A program made the position numbers and the translations under genes. This document shows, in pieces, positions 39,631 through 48,194 of a stretch of 64,000 nucleotides of DNA. Position 1 is the first letter of the stretch. Each line of letters begins with the position of its first letter. The DNA is taken from contig NZ_JAARLZ010000007.1 in assembly GCF_011759365.1 (NCBI RefSeq), positions 124,001 through 188,000 on the forward strand, given 5' to 3'. The notes under the pieces are model-generated. The model was not told where the DNA came from. It did no database searches and saw nothing but the letters and a program-made list of their open reading frames with translations. Origin of the DNA: Luteibacter anthropi (lineage in GTDB: Bacteria; Pseudomonadota; Gammaproteobacteria; Xanthomonadales; Rhodanobacteraceae).

Positions 39631-40971
39631 ATGAGCTCCACCACCCCTATCGATATCGATCTTCTCATCGAGGCCCGCTGGGTCGTCCCCGTCGAGCCGC
39701 ACGGTGTCGTGCTCGACGACCATGCGGTCGCCATTAACGGCGGCGAGATCCTCGCCATCCTGCCGGCCGACGAGGCGCGCAAGCACTACACGCCGCGCGA
39801 GCGGGTCAGCCTCGGCGAGCATGCGCTCATCCCGGGCCTGGTGAATTCGCACACCCACAATCCGATGACCCTGCTGCGCGGCCTCGCGGACGACCTGCCG
39901 CTGATGGTCTGGCTGCAGGAACACATCTGGCCGGCCGAAGGCCGCGTGATGGGGCCGGACTTCATCCGCGACGGCGTGGAACTGGCCGTGGCCGAGATGA
40001 TCCGTGGCGGCACCACCTGCGCCAACGAGAACTATTTCTTCCCCGACGTGATCGCCGCGACGTATCGCCGGATGGGCTTCCGCGCGGTGATCGGCCTGCC
40101 GGTGATCGACTTCCCCACGCCCTGGGCGAAGACCTCCGACGAATACTTCCAGCGCGCCGAGGAAGTGCACGACTCGCTGCGCGGCGAGCCGCTGCTCAGC
40201 ACGGCCTTCGCCCCGCATGCGCCGTACACGGTGTCCGACGAGAATTTCGAGCGCATCCGCGTGCTCTCCGACCAGCTCGACATCCCCGTTCACCTGCATA
40301 CCCACGAGACGGCACAGGAAGTGGAAGAGGGCATCGCGAAGGACGGCATGCGTCCGTTTGCGCGCCTGCAGAAGCTGGGCCTGGTCAACGAGCGCCTGAT
40401 CGCCGTGCACATGACCCAGCTCACCGACGGCGAGATCGCCGCCTGTGCCGCTGCCGGCGTCTCCGTGGTGCATTGCCCCGAGTCCAACCTGAAGCTGGCC
40501 TCGGGCTTCTGCCAGGCCGAAAAACTGCGCGCCGCGGGTGTGAACGTCTGCATCGGCACCGATGGCTGCGCATCGAACAACGACCTCGACATGTTCGGCG
40601 AGATGCGCACCGCTGCCATGCTCGCCAAGGCGGTGATCGGCGATGCCGCGGCCTTTGATGCGGCCAGTGCATTGCGTGCCGCCACCCTCAATGGCGCCAG
40701 GGCGATCGGCCTGGGCGACAAGGTGGGCTCGATCGAGCCGGGCAAGCGCGCGGACCTCACCGCCGTGCGTCTCGACGACCTCGAAACCCAGCCGCTTTAC
40801 CATGTGGCCTCGCAGCTGGTGTACGCCACGGGCCGTCACCAGGTCAGCGACGTGTGGATCGACGGTGCGCGCAAGCTCGCCAACAAGCGTCTTGTCGACG
40901 TGGATATCGATGCCATCCGCGAGAAGGCTCGTTCGTGGCGCGAGCGTATCGCGGCGGAGGATCCCGCATGA
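39631..40971 (+). CDS. TRZ/ATZ-family amidohydrolase, probable methylthioadenosine/S-adenosylhomocysteine deaminase
   Basis: A 446-residue metal-dependent hydrolase. Metal ligands appear as HTHNPMTLLRG (HxH), LHTHET (His), VHMT and GTDGCASNNDLDM (Asp). The family includes MTA/SAH deaminases and chlorohydrolases. The SNNDLDM block and overall length favour an MTA/SAH or related adenosine deaminase. ATG 39631 has GAGG just upstream. It is translationally coupled to a YciI-like gene and lies upstream of ubiG, a SAM-using enzyme that releases SAH, which makes a SAH-handling role attractive but unproven. Confidence 0.85.
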   Translation: MSSTTPIDIDLLIEARWVVPVEPHGVVLDDHAVAINGGEILAILPADEARKHYTPRERVSLGEHALIPGLVNSHTHNPMTLLRGLADDLPLMVWLQEHIWPAEGRVMGPDFIRDGVELAVAEMIRGGTTCANENYFFPDVIAATYRRMGFRAVIGLPVIDFPTPWAKTSDEYFQRAEEVHDSLRGEPLLSTAFAPHAPYTVSDENFERIRVLSDQLDIPVHLHTHETAQEVEEGIAKDGMRPFARLQKLGLVNERLIAVHMTQLTDGEIAACAAAGVSVVHCPESNLKLASGFCQAEKLRAAGVNVCIGTDGCASNNDLDMFGEMRTAAMLAKAVIGDAAAFDAASALRAATLNGARAIGLGDKVGSIEPGKRADLTAVRLDDLETQPLYHVASQLVYATGRHQVSDVWIDGARKLANKRLVDVDIDAIREKARSWRERIAAEDPA

Positions 40972-41237
40972 CCGATCATCTCTACCTGGTGCTCGCCATC
41001 CGTACGCCGGATTTCTCCGCATCGGCGGGCGACGACCACCAGATGTTCCTGTCGGAGCTGATCGGTCGCGGCATGATCGAGCTCACCGGTCCGTTCACCG
41101 ACGGCACCGGTGGCGCCTATCTGCTGCGCGCGCCCAGCCTCGAGGAAGCCACGCAGATTGCCCATACCGATCCGCTGCATGTGAGCGGATCGTCCAGGCT
41201 CACCGTCCATGAGTGGCGCGTGCGCCGTTTCAGTTGA
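40968..41237 (+). CDS. YciI-like small protein
   Basis: An 89-residue protein of the YciI/dimeric ferredoxin-like barrel family, recognised by an opening MTDHLYLVLAIRTPD, a middle RGMIELTGPFTDGTGGAYLL, and an end with DPLHVSGSSRLTVHEWRV. Some homologues have a His/Asp catalytic pair and weak muconolactone isomerase or dehydrochlorinase activity. Here DP and H are kept. Its start overlaps the amidohydrolase by four bases, and ubiG follows nine bases later. Role unknown. Confidence 0.85.
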   Translation: MTDHLYLVLAIRTPDFSASAGDDHQMFLSELIGRGMIELTGPFTDGTGGAYLLRAPSLEEATQIAHTDPLHVSGSSRLTVHEWRVRRFS

Positions 41238-41246
41238 GGTAACACC

Positions 41247-41951
41247 ATGCAGAACGCCAACGTCAGCGCGGAAGAAATCGCGCGTTTCGAAAAGCTCGCC
41301 GCTCGCTGGTGGGACCCCGATGGCGAGTCCCGTCCCCTGCACGATCTCAATCCCGTGCGTGCCGCCTACGTGGGTGGTCGCACCCAGCTTCGCGGTGCGA
41401 AGGTGGTGGATGTCGGTTGCGGCGGCGGCCTGCTCAGTGAGGCGCTGGCGCGTGCCGGCGCCAACGTCACCGCCATCGACCTCGGTGCGAAGCTGATCGA
41501 GATCGCAAAGCTGCACCTGTTCGAATCGAACCTCTCCGTGGATTACCGCGTGCAGTCGTCGGAAGAACTCGCCGCTGCCGAACCGGCATCGTTCGATGCC
41601 GTGTGCTGCATGGAGATGATCGAGCACGTGCCCGATCCGCTGGTTCTGATCCGCGATCTGGCCGCCATGCTGAAGCCGGGCGGACAGCTGTTCCTGTCCA
41701 CGCTCAATCGCACGCCGGCCGCCTTCGGCGCGGCCATCGTCGGCGCGGAATACCTCATGCGCCTGCTGCCGCGCGGCACTCATCATTACGCCCAGTTCCT
41801 GAAGCCTTCCGAGGTTGCCGCGATGCTGCGTCACGTCGATCTCGAACTCGAGGACATCAAGGGGCTGGCCTATAACCCGCTCACCCGTAACGCCAGCCTG
41901 TCGGGCAATACGTCGGTGAACTACATCCTCTCTGCAAGGAAGCCCGCATGA
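41247..41951 (+). CDS. ubiG: Ubiquinone biosynthesis O-methyltransferase UbiG
   Basis: A 234-residue SAM methyltransferase that performs both O-methylations in ubiquinone synthesis. The opening EIARFEKLAARWWDPDGESRPLHDLNPVR is the UbiG signature, and VVDVGCGGGLLSEALA is SAM motif I. CMEMIEHVPDP and the amphipathic helix for membrane binding are also present. It overlaps gph by four bases, so expression is probably coupled. Confidence 0.97.
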   Translation: MQNANVSAEEIARFEKLAARWWDPDGESRPLHDLNPVRAAYVGGRTQLRGAKVVDVGCGGGLLSEALARAGANVTAIDLGAKLIEIAKLHLFESNLSVDYRVQSSEELAAAEPASFDAVCCMEMIEHVPDPLVLIRDLAAMLKPGGQLFLSTLNRTPAAFGAAIVGAEYLMRLLPRGTHHYAQFLKPSEVAAMLRHVDLELEDIKGLAYNPLTRNASLSGNTSVNYILSARKPA

Positions 41952-42628
41952 CCACGTTGCCCTTCAAGCCCGAAGGCGTTTTCTTCGATCTCGACGGCAC
42001 GCTGCTGGATAGCGCCCAGGATCTCTACGCCGCCATCGTCCAGCTGTGCCACGAGCTGAAGTCGCCGGTGCCCGAATTCGAGCCGCTGCGCGAAGTGGTG
42101 TCTCGCGGTTCGCGTGCCATGATCGCGGTGGCTTTTCCCGATTTCGACGCCGATGCCGTGCTTCGTCACGTGCCGCGTTTCCTCGCGATCTACGAGGAAA
42201 ACATGGGCCGCGCCGGGACGGGACCCTTCGAGGGCATCGAGCCGTTGATCAGCGGCCTCGACGCCGCCCACCTGCGCTGGGGCATCGTCACCAACAAGCC
42301 GGGTTTCCTCACCGAGGCCCTGCTGCCGCGTGCCGTACCGCACTGGAAGCCCGTTGCCGTGGTGGCCGGTGACACGCTGCCGGTAAAGAAGCCCGATCCT
42401 GCGCCGGTCCTGCGTGCCTGCGAACTCGCGGGCGTACCGCCCAAGCGTTCGGTGTTCGTGGGCGACGACCGCCGCGATGTGCAGGCAGGTCATGCGGCCG
42501 GCCTGTTCACCGTGGCCGTGCGCTGGGGTTATCTCGATGGCGGCAACCCGGACGAGTGGGGCGCCGATCTCGTGATCGATCATCCGGATGAACTGGCGGC
42601 GCTGCTGGGCATCAAGGTGGCTGCGTGA
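41948..42628 (+). CDS. gph: Phosphoglycolate phosphatase
   Basis: A 226-residue HAD hydrolase that removes phosphate from 2-phosphoglycolate arising from DNA repair. Motif I FFDLDGTLLDS carries the nucleophile Asp, motif II is IVTNKPG, motif III is KKPDPAP and motif IV is VGDDRRDVQAG. The ubiG-gph pair occurs widely in Xanthomonadales and Pseudomonas-type genomes. It ends in a GTGA overlap with the next gene. Confidence 0.93.
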   Translation: MTTLPFKPEGVFFDLDGTLLDSAQDLYAAIVQLCHELKSPVPEFEPLREVVSRGSRAMIAVAFPDFDADAVLRHVPRFLAIYEENMGRAGTGPFEGIEPLISGLDAAHLRWGIVTNKPGFLTEALLPRAVPHWKPVAVVAGDTLPVKKPDPAPVLRACELAGVPPKRSVFVGDDRRDVQAGHAAGLFTVAVRWGYLDGGNPDEWGADLVIDHPDELAALLGIKVAA

Positions 42629-43464
42629 CCGACGGCGCCACCCAGAGCTTTGTCGACAAGTGGCTGGCGGTGCAGCCCCAGCAGCGGGTTGCGCTGGGCT
42701 TCGTCGATCCGGCCGTGCGCGACGAGCACGTGGCGCTGGCCGCGTTCGAGCAGGAACTCATCTCGTCTGCCTATGGCATCCGTGAGCCGCAGGTGGCGGC
42801 TGCCAAGCTGCAATGGTGGGCGGAAGAACTCTCCGGCGCCGCTGCCAGCGGCGGTCGTCATCCGCTGACCAAGGTGCTGTTCGCCAGCGAGCGCGCCAGG
42901 AAAGTAGACACGCGCCTATGGCTGGCGCCTGTTCTCGCGGCGATGGCCCAGCTCGAGCAGGGCACCGCGTCGGACTTCGCGGCCCAGGTCGTGGCGGCGC
43001 GCAACCTGCACGGTTCGCTGGCTGCGCTGGAAAACGCCTGGTGGTTCGGTGGGCAGGTGCCTGTCGAGGCCGCTACGCGCATCGCTACGCTCTCACACCT
43101 GGTCTTCGCGCTGTCCCGCCTGGAACTCGACGCCGACCACGAGCGCCTGCCGCTGCCGATGTCGCGCCTGGCCCGGCATGGCCTGTCGCGTGCGCAGCTG
43201 AAGGACGATTCCCCGGCGCGTCGCGAGGCCTTGAAAGCCCAGCTCGGCGAGCTGGCGGATGGCTTGCGTGATGCGCTGTCTTTGAATGAGCCCCTTAGCA
43301 CGTTTCGTGGCCTGGAAGGGCGTACGGCGCTTGCCACGGCACGCGGTGCCGCAAAGGCGGCGGAGCCCTTTGCCGAGCTGCACCGCCGACAGTCGCTCAC
43401 GGGTCCTGCCACGGCCTTCAGGGCGTGGCGGGCAGCCCGGCAGGCGGCGTCCCGGCTGGGCTGA
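42625..43464 (+). CDS. Squalene/phytoene synthase-like protein
   Basis: A 279-residue all-helical protein starting at GTG 42625 over the gph stop. It carries the phrase AKLQWWAEEL, a hallmark of the squalene/phytoene synthase superfamily branch near NDUFAF6, and a second helix with RLELDADHERLPLPM. The Asp-rich DxxxD motifs needed for prenyl-diphosphate chemistry are not evident, so it may be non-catalytic. Coupling to ubiG and gph hints at quinone or complex I-related work. Assignment is by motif and position. Confidence 0.7.
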   Translation: MTDGATQSFVDKWLAVQPQQRVALGFVDPAVRDEHVALAAFEQELISSAYGIREPQVAAAKLQWWAEELSGAAASGGRHPLTKVLFASERARKVDTRLWLAPVLAAMAQLEQGTASDFAAQVVAARNLHGSLAALENAWWFGGQVPVEAATRIATLSHLVFALSRLELDADHERLPLPMSRLARHGLSRAQLKDDSPARREALKAQLGELADGLRDALSLNEPLSTFRGLEGRTALATARGAAKAAEPFAELHRRQSLTGPATAFRAWRAARQAASRLG

Positions 43465-43564
43465 ACGGACTGTTTCCCGGAGCCTTCCATTGACCCTTGC
43501 CGCCATCTACCCCATCTGGTTCGGATAAGCCGGCAGACCCCGGCCTGCACCAAGGATCCCATCC

Positions 43565-44494
43565 ATGTACATGCAAGATTCCCCGGCCCGCCAGCTTCCC
43601 GACGTGGCATCGCAAGACCACGCACTCGCCCTGGGCACGCTGGACTGGGTGGGCATGGATGGCATGGAGATGCCGGTGGCCTTCGATGCGGGCGATGGCG
43701 ATGCCAGGACCACCAGCGCGCGCGTGGGTGCCTTCGTCAACCTGACCAGGGCGGAGGCGCGCGGCATCCACATGTCGCGCCTGTACCTGCTGGTGTCGGA
43801 AGCGTTGTCTGCCGGTCCGGTGACGCTGGCGGGTGTGCGAGCACTGCTGGGGCAGTTTCTCTCGTCCCACGAGGGGCTTTCCGATCATGCGCGGATCACC
43901 ATCGGATTCGAGCACCTGGTGCGCCGCCGTGCCTTGCGCAGCGACAACAGTGGCTGGCGTGCGTATCCGATCACCCTCGATGCCACCTTGCGCAGTGACG
44001 GGCAGTTTCTTCTGGAACTCACCACGAACGTGGTCTATTCCTCGACCTGTCCAGCCTCTGCGGCACTGTCGCGCCAGTTGATCCAGGACAGCTTCGCGAA
44101 GGCTTTTCCCACCGACCATGCGCTGGATCGCGAGACGATCCTCGCGTGGCTGGGCACGGAGCAGGGCATCGTTGCCACGCCGCACGCCCAGCGCAGCACG
44201 GCCACGATCCGTGTGCGACCGGCAGGAGAGGGCGCCTTCGACCTGATTGGCATGATCGATCGGGTGGAAGCCGCTCTTGGCACGCCGGTGCAGACGGCCG
44301 TGAAGCGCGCCGACGAACAGGCCTTCGCCCTGGCCAATGGCGGCAACCTGATGTTCTGCGAAGACGCCGCCCGCCGTATCCAGAAAACGCTGGACGCCGA
44401 TGCAGGCATCGCCGACTTCCACGTACGCGTGGCACATCACGAAAGCCTGCACCCCCACGACGCCGTAGCGTTCTCCAGCAAAGCCCGCCGCTGA
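43565..44494 (+). CDS. folE2: GTP cyclohydrolase FolE2 (type IB), divergent
   Basis: A 309-residue GTP cyclohydrolase IB-like protein that would make dihydroneopterin triphosphate for folate. The opening DWVGMDGMEMPV, ARVGAFVNL, RGIHMSRLYLL and C-terminal HHESLHPHDAVAF match FolE2. In well-studied members the metal/catalytic region reads CPCSK. Here it is STCPASAALS, with one Cys and no following His-rich segment, which is a variant also seen in other Xanthomonadales to my recollection. Start at ATG 43565, with an alternative ATG two codons later. Confidence 0.82.
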   Translation: MYMQDSPARQLPDVASQDHALALGTLDWVGMDGMEMPVAFDAGDGDARTTSARVGAFVNLTRAEARGIHMSRLYLLVSEALSAGPVTLAGVRALLGQFLSSHEGLSDHARITIGFEHLVRRRALRSDNSGWRAYPITLDATLRSDGQFLLELTTNVVYSSTCPASAALSRQLIQDSFAKAFPTDHALDRETILAWLGTEQGIVATPHAQRSTATIRVRPAGEGAFDLIGMIDRVEAALGTPVQTAVKRADEQAFALANGGNLMFCEDAARRIQKTLDADAGIADFHVRVAHHESLHPHDAVAFSSKARR

Positions 44495-44503
44495 CCTGAA
44501 ACT

Positions 44504-44624
44504 CTTGTAGGAGCGCGCCTTGCGCGCCATCGTTCGCGCGACACCCCGTTTACTGTAGGAGCGTGCCTTGCGCGCGACCGGTTATCGCGACAACCCGGTC
44601 GCGCGCAAGGCGCGCTCCTACAGG
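44504..44624. repeat. Cluster of three REP elements
   Basis: One variant forward copy (44504-44541, with CGCGCCATCGTTCGCGCG) precedes an inward-facing pair (44554-44624) with GGTTATCGCG arms. They fill the gap between the convergent folE2 and M23 peptidase genes. Confidence 0.88.
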
Positions 44625-44626
44625 GG

Positions 44627-45418
44627 TTACCTGATGCCGGGCAGCAACAGCGGGTCGAGTCGCGTACCGAACCAGTTGAAGCCCCAGTGCACATGCGGGC
44701 CCGTGGCACGGCCCGTCTTGCCGGCTGCACCGATCACCTGACCCTGATGCACCTGCTCGCCCACCTTCACATCGATGCGCGACAGGTGCAGGAAGTTCGA
44801 CGACAAGCCGAAGCCGTGATCCAGCAGCACCGTGCCACCGGTGAGATACAGATCGGGCTTGGCAAACGTAATGATGCCATCGGCCGGCGCCTTGACCGGC
44901 GTGCCTTCGGGCACCGCGATATCCATGCCCGAATGCGGCGCCTTGGGATCGCCGTTGTAGATGCGCTGGTTACCGAAGCGCCCGCTGATACGCCCCGTCA
45001 CCGGCCAGATGAATCCCTTGGCGAAATCCTCGCGTGAATCATCGCGATTGCGCGCCGCCACCACTTCGGCCTGCTCGCGCTGGATGCGCTGGGCGATATC
45101 CGGCGGCGGGTTCACTGTTTTCGGCGGTACGCCGTTCACCCGCTCGATGGGCCAGTCCCGGGGCGTGACCGTCACGGCATGGTGCGAACCGCCCACCGTG
45201 ACGTCGATGGGGCCTTGCTCGTCACGCCCGGCACCGAATACGAAGGTGCCGTCGTTGCCGACACGCACGGGCTTGCCGGCTATGGCGACCCGCGTGCCGG
45301 GCGTGGTATGCCCGATCACAAGGCCACCCTGCGACACGCTGGACGGCAGGTCGGTGGTGGCCGCATGGGCCACCGGGAAGATCAGTGCTGCCGCAAGGGC
45401 GAGAGCGACCCGCCTCAA
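44627..45418 (-). CDS. Exported M23 (LytM-type) metallopeptidase
   Basis: About 263 residues, taken from TTG 45418, which overlaps the pyrC stop in a TTGA arrangement. A longer frame would run the signal peptide into pyrC. The signal peptide is RRVALALAAALIFPVAHA. A beta-rich N-terminal domain follows (about 20-110), then a helical linker. The LytM domain has HSGMDIAVPEGTPVKAPADG and HVHWGF, giving the zinc ligands His and Asp and the catalytic His, so it looks active on peptidoglycan crosslinks. The rare TTG start is inferred; upstream GGAA is a weak ribosome site. Confidence 0.85.
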   Translation of the reverse strand: MRRVALALAAALIFPVAHAATTDLPSSVSQGGLVIGHTTPGTRVAIAGKPVRVGNDGTFVFGAGRDEQGPIDVTVGGSHHAVTVTPRDWPIERVNGVPPKTVNPPPDIAQRIQREQAEVVAARNRDDSREDFAKGFIWPVTGRISGRFGNQRIYNGDPKAPHSGMDIAVPEGTPVKAPADGIITFAKPDLYLTGGTVLLDHGFGLSSNFLHLSRIDVKVGEQVHQGQVIGAAGKTGRATGPHVHWGFNWFGTRLDPLLLPGIR

Positions 45419-46755
45419 CGATCGAATTCCAGGCGCTGGCCTCGCACGCTGTCGTCGAGCTGCTTGCCGTCCCACACGCGCTGGCCGTTGACGAAGGTGG
45501 ACGCGATGCTGCTGCTGAAGGTGGTGCCTTCGAACGGCGACCAGCCACACTTGGACAGCACTTCCGCGCGGGTGACCGTATGCGGTTTGTTCGGGTCCAC
45601 GAGCACGAGGTCGGCGGCATAGCCCTCGCGCAGGAAGCCACGACCCTTCACGTCGAAGAGTTTTGCCGGATTGTGACAGACGGTTTCCACCACGCGCTCA
45701 AGGGTGAGCTTGCCTTCGGTCACGCGCTGAAGGGCGGCCTGAAGGGCGAACTGCACGAGCGGCAGGCCCGAGGGGGCCTTGTCGTACTTCTGTTCCTTTT
45801 CTTCCAGCAGGTGCGGGGCGTGGTCCGTGGCGAGCACGTCGAGGCGGCCTTCGGCCAGGGCCTTGATGATCGCCTCACGATCCGCTTCGTCCTTGATCGC
45901 CGGGTTGCACTTGATGAAGAAACCCTTCTTGTCGTAATCGGCCTTGCCGCCGAAATGCAGGAAGTGCACGCAGGTTTCGGCCGTGATGCGCTTGCCTTCG
46001 ATGGGGCCCGGCTCGAACAGGGCCAGTTCGTCGGCAGTGGAAATGTGCAGCACGTGCAGGCGGGTGTTGTGCTTCCTCGCCAGCGAGATGGCGAGCCTCG
46101 TCGACTTGATGCAGGCCTCGCGCGAACGGATGTGCGGATGCTCCCAGGCAGGGATGTCCTCGCCGTATTTCTCGCGCGCCTTCTCGTGGTTGGCGTCGAT
46201 CATCGGGGTGTCTTCGCAGTGCGTGATGATCGGCACCGGGGTGTCGCGGAAGATGCCGTCGAGGGTTTCCGGGTTGTCGACCAGCATGTTGCCGGTGGAG
46301 GCGCCCATGAACACTTTCACGCCCGGGGCGGCCTTCGGGTCGAGCTTGCGGATGTGCTCAAGGTTGTCGTTGCTGGCGCCCATGTAGAAGGCGTAGTTCA
46401 CGGCCGAGCTTTCGGCACCGCGGGCGTACTTGGCTTCCAGGGTGTCGCGGTCGAGTGCCGGCGGCTTGGTGTTCGGCATCTCCATGAAGCTGGTGATGCC
46501 GCCCGCCGCGCAGGCGCGCGATTCGCTGCGGATGTCGGCCTTCTGGGTGAGGCCGGGCTCGCGGAAATGGACCTGGTCGTCGATCATCCCCGGCAGCAGC
46601 CACAGGCCGGTGGCATCGATAACCTCTTCGTCACGCTCTTTTTGCAGTCCCTGCGCGATCTTCGCGATTTTGCCGTCGCGGACGCGGACGTCCGCGGTGA
46701 ATCGCTTGTTTTCGTTGATGAGTTCGGCGTTCTTGATGAGCCAGGCTTCAGTCAT
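45415..46755 (-). CDS. pyrC: Dihydroorotase (class I type)
   Basis: A 446-residue amidohydrolase for the third step of pyrimidine synthesis. Metal ligands are visible: HFREPG (HxR), carboxylated Lys in GVKVFMGAST, THCED, HVLHIST and ATDHAPH. Size and the REPG motif place it with class I dihydroorotases rather than the short E. coli type. ATG 46755 (MTEAWLIKN) is preferred over a frame reaching eight codons further upstream. It overlaps yidD by eight bases. Confidence 0.95.
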   Translation of the reverse strand: MTEAWLIKNAELINENKRFTADVRVRDGKIAKIAQGLQKERDEEVIDATGLWLLPGMIDDQVHFREPGLTQKADIRSESRACAAGGITSFMEMPNTKPPALDRDTLEAKYARGAESSAVNYAFYMGASNDNLEHIRKLDPKAAPGVKVFMGASTGNMLVDNPETLDGIFRDTPVPIITHCEDTPMIDANHEKAREKYGEDIPAWEHPHIRSREACIKSTRLAISLARKHNTRLHVLHISTADELALFEPGPIEGKRITAETCVHFLHFGGKADYDKKGFFIKCNPAIKDEADREAIIKALAEGRLDVLATDHAPHLLEEKEQKYDKAPSGLPLVQFALQAALQRVTEGKLTLERVVETVCHNPAKLFDVKGRGFLREGYAADLVLVDPNKPHTVTRAEVLSKCGWSPFEGTTFSSSIASTFVNGQRVWDGKQLDDSVRGQRLEFDR

Positions 46756-47008
46756 GGGTATGGGCTCCTTGGGCACCACAGCGTCGCAGGACGAATTGTT
46801 CCGGCACGGGGTCGAGCCCGCCTTCGCAGAAGGGCTGGCAGCGCAGGATGCGCCAGCTGGCCAGGACGGCGCCTCGCGCCGGCCCGAAGCGGGCTATGGC
46901 AACCCGTGCATAATCGGAACAGGATGGATGGAACCGGCAGCGGGCTCCCAGGAGGGGGCTGAGCCACCGCTTGTAGAAGGACAACAGTAGAAGGAGGAGG
47001 CGGGTCAC
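46748..47008 (-). CDS. yidD: Membrane protein insertion efficiency factor YidD
   Basis: An 86-residue peripheral membrane protein. An amphipathic N-terminus (RLLLLLLSFYKRWLSPLLG) precedes the conserved CRFHPSCSDYA core and PFCEGGLDPVP. YidD aids membrane insertion by YidC. It is usually next to rnpA and yidC, but here it stands upstream of pyrC, away from that cluster. The three invariant Cys are present. Confidence 0.93.
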   Translation of the reverse strand: MTRLLLLLLSFYKRWLSPLLGARCRFHPSCSDYARVAIARFGPARGAVLASWRILRCQPFCEGGLDPVPEQFVLRRCGAQGAHTHD

Positions 47009-47125
47009 GTATGGAACCAGGTGTCGACCGGCGATAGCCAGCCGACAGTATCCCAGAAGAGAGGTTGCTGGGGTAACGCATCTGGGCTATAACACCCCGC
47101 CGCCACGGCCACCGAGGTGAAGGAT

Positions 47126-48085
47126 ATGGCGAAAATCGCTAGTAGTTCCGCAGCTGCCAAGGGCGCCGCCAAGAAAGGCGGGGCTGGTGATGTGACGAAG
47201 GCCAAGCAGGCCGTGGCGAAGGCGACGAAGGCGCCGGCCAAGGCCGCGGGGGCCGTGGCAAAGAAAACTCCCGCCAAGAGCGCGCCGGCCAAGGCCGCCG
47301 CGAAGAAGGCAGCACCAGTCAAGACAGCGACAAAGGCTCCGGCCAAGGTCGCCAGCAAGCCCGCAGCCAAGGCGCCCGCGCCGGCAGCGGCCAAGAAGAC
47401 CCCGGCCGCCGCCAGCAAGGCAGCGACGGCCAGGAAGACGCCTGAGGCGCCGGTGAAGGCCGCGCCCAAGGCCACGCCGGCACTGGCGGCCAAGACCGCC
47501 CCTGCCAACGATGCATCCGCGACCGCTGCTGGTCGCAAGGCATCCGCGGTGGCCAGCGCCTCCCCATCCAGAACTGAGAAATCTGCGCACTTCAGCATGA
47601 AAGACAGCACTACTTTCGACAACGGCATCACCAAAGAAGACGGCCGCTACGCGCTGCCGGCCACCACCATCATCGACCTTCCCGCCGGTTATCGTCCCAA
47701 CGATAACGATGGCGAGGAATACATGAGCCCGAAGCACCTGGCTTATTACCGGGCCAAGCTCAAGAAGTGGCGCGACGACCTCATCGAAGAGTCGCGCCAG
47801 ACCATGGACAACCTCCGCGAGGAAGTCCGTGACGTCGGCGACGAAGCCGAGCGCGCCACCCGCGAGACCGAAAACTCGCTGGAACTGCGCACGCGCGATC
47901 GTTACCGCAAGCTGATCTCCAAGATCGACAAGGCCCTGCGCCGCATCGAAGAAGGCCGCTATGGCTTCTGCGAGGAAACGGACGAGGAAATCGGCCTGGA
48001 GCGTCTCGATGCGCGCCCCATCGCCACGCTCACGCTCGATGCGCAGGAGCGCCGCGAGCATCTGCAGAAGCAGATGGGCGACTGA
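47126..48085 (+). CDS. dksA: DksA-family RNA polymerase-binding protein with a long histone-H1-like N-terminus
   Basis: A 319-residue protein. Residues 1-155 are low-complexity Ala/Lys/Pro with repeated AKKTPAK-type units. Residues about 170-319 align with E. coli DksA: EEYMSPKHLAYYRAKLKKW, the coiled-coil tip GDEAERATRE, NSLELRTRDRYRKLISKIDKALRRIEEGRYGFCEE. The tip keeps Asp239 and Ala244 at the positions of Asp71 and Ala76, with Glu242 in place of Asp74. The zinc finger is degenerate: only Cys282 of four remains (CEET and TLDA replace CESC and CIDC). ATG 47126 has GAGG seven bases upstream. Expected to bind the RNA polymerase secondary channel and mediate stringent control. Confidence 0.93.
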   Translation: MAKIASSSAAAKGAAKKGGAGDVTKAKQAVAKATKAPAKAAGAVAKKTPAKSAPAKAAAKKAAPVKTATKAPAKVASKPAAKAPAPAAAKKTPAAASKAATARKTPEAPVKAAPKATPALAAKTAPANDASATAAGRKASAVASASPSRTEKSAHFSMKDSTTFDNGITKEDGRYALPATTIIDLPAGYRPNDNDGEEYMSPKHLAYYRAKLKKWRDDLIEESRQTMDNLREEVRDVGDEAERATRETENSLELRTRDRYRKLISKIDKALRRIEEGRYGFCEETDEEIGLERLDARPIATLTLDAQERREHLQKQMGD

Positions 48086-48112
48086 TCCGGCATCGCTCCT
48101 GCGATACCCAGG

Positions 48113-48142
48113 GAACCCCGCTTCGGCGGGGTTCTTTTTTTC
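48113..48142 (+). terminator. Rho-independent terminator after dksA
   Basis: GAACCCCGC pairs with GCGGGGTTC around a TTCG tetraloop, followed by a run of seven or eight T residues. Confidence 0.96.
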
Positions 48143-48194
48143 CAGGGCAGGCAGGGCGCAGCGCGGGGAGTAAACTTCCGTCAAAGGAGCCCCC

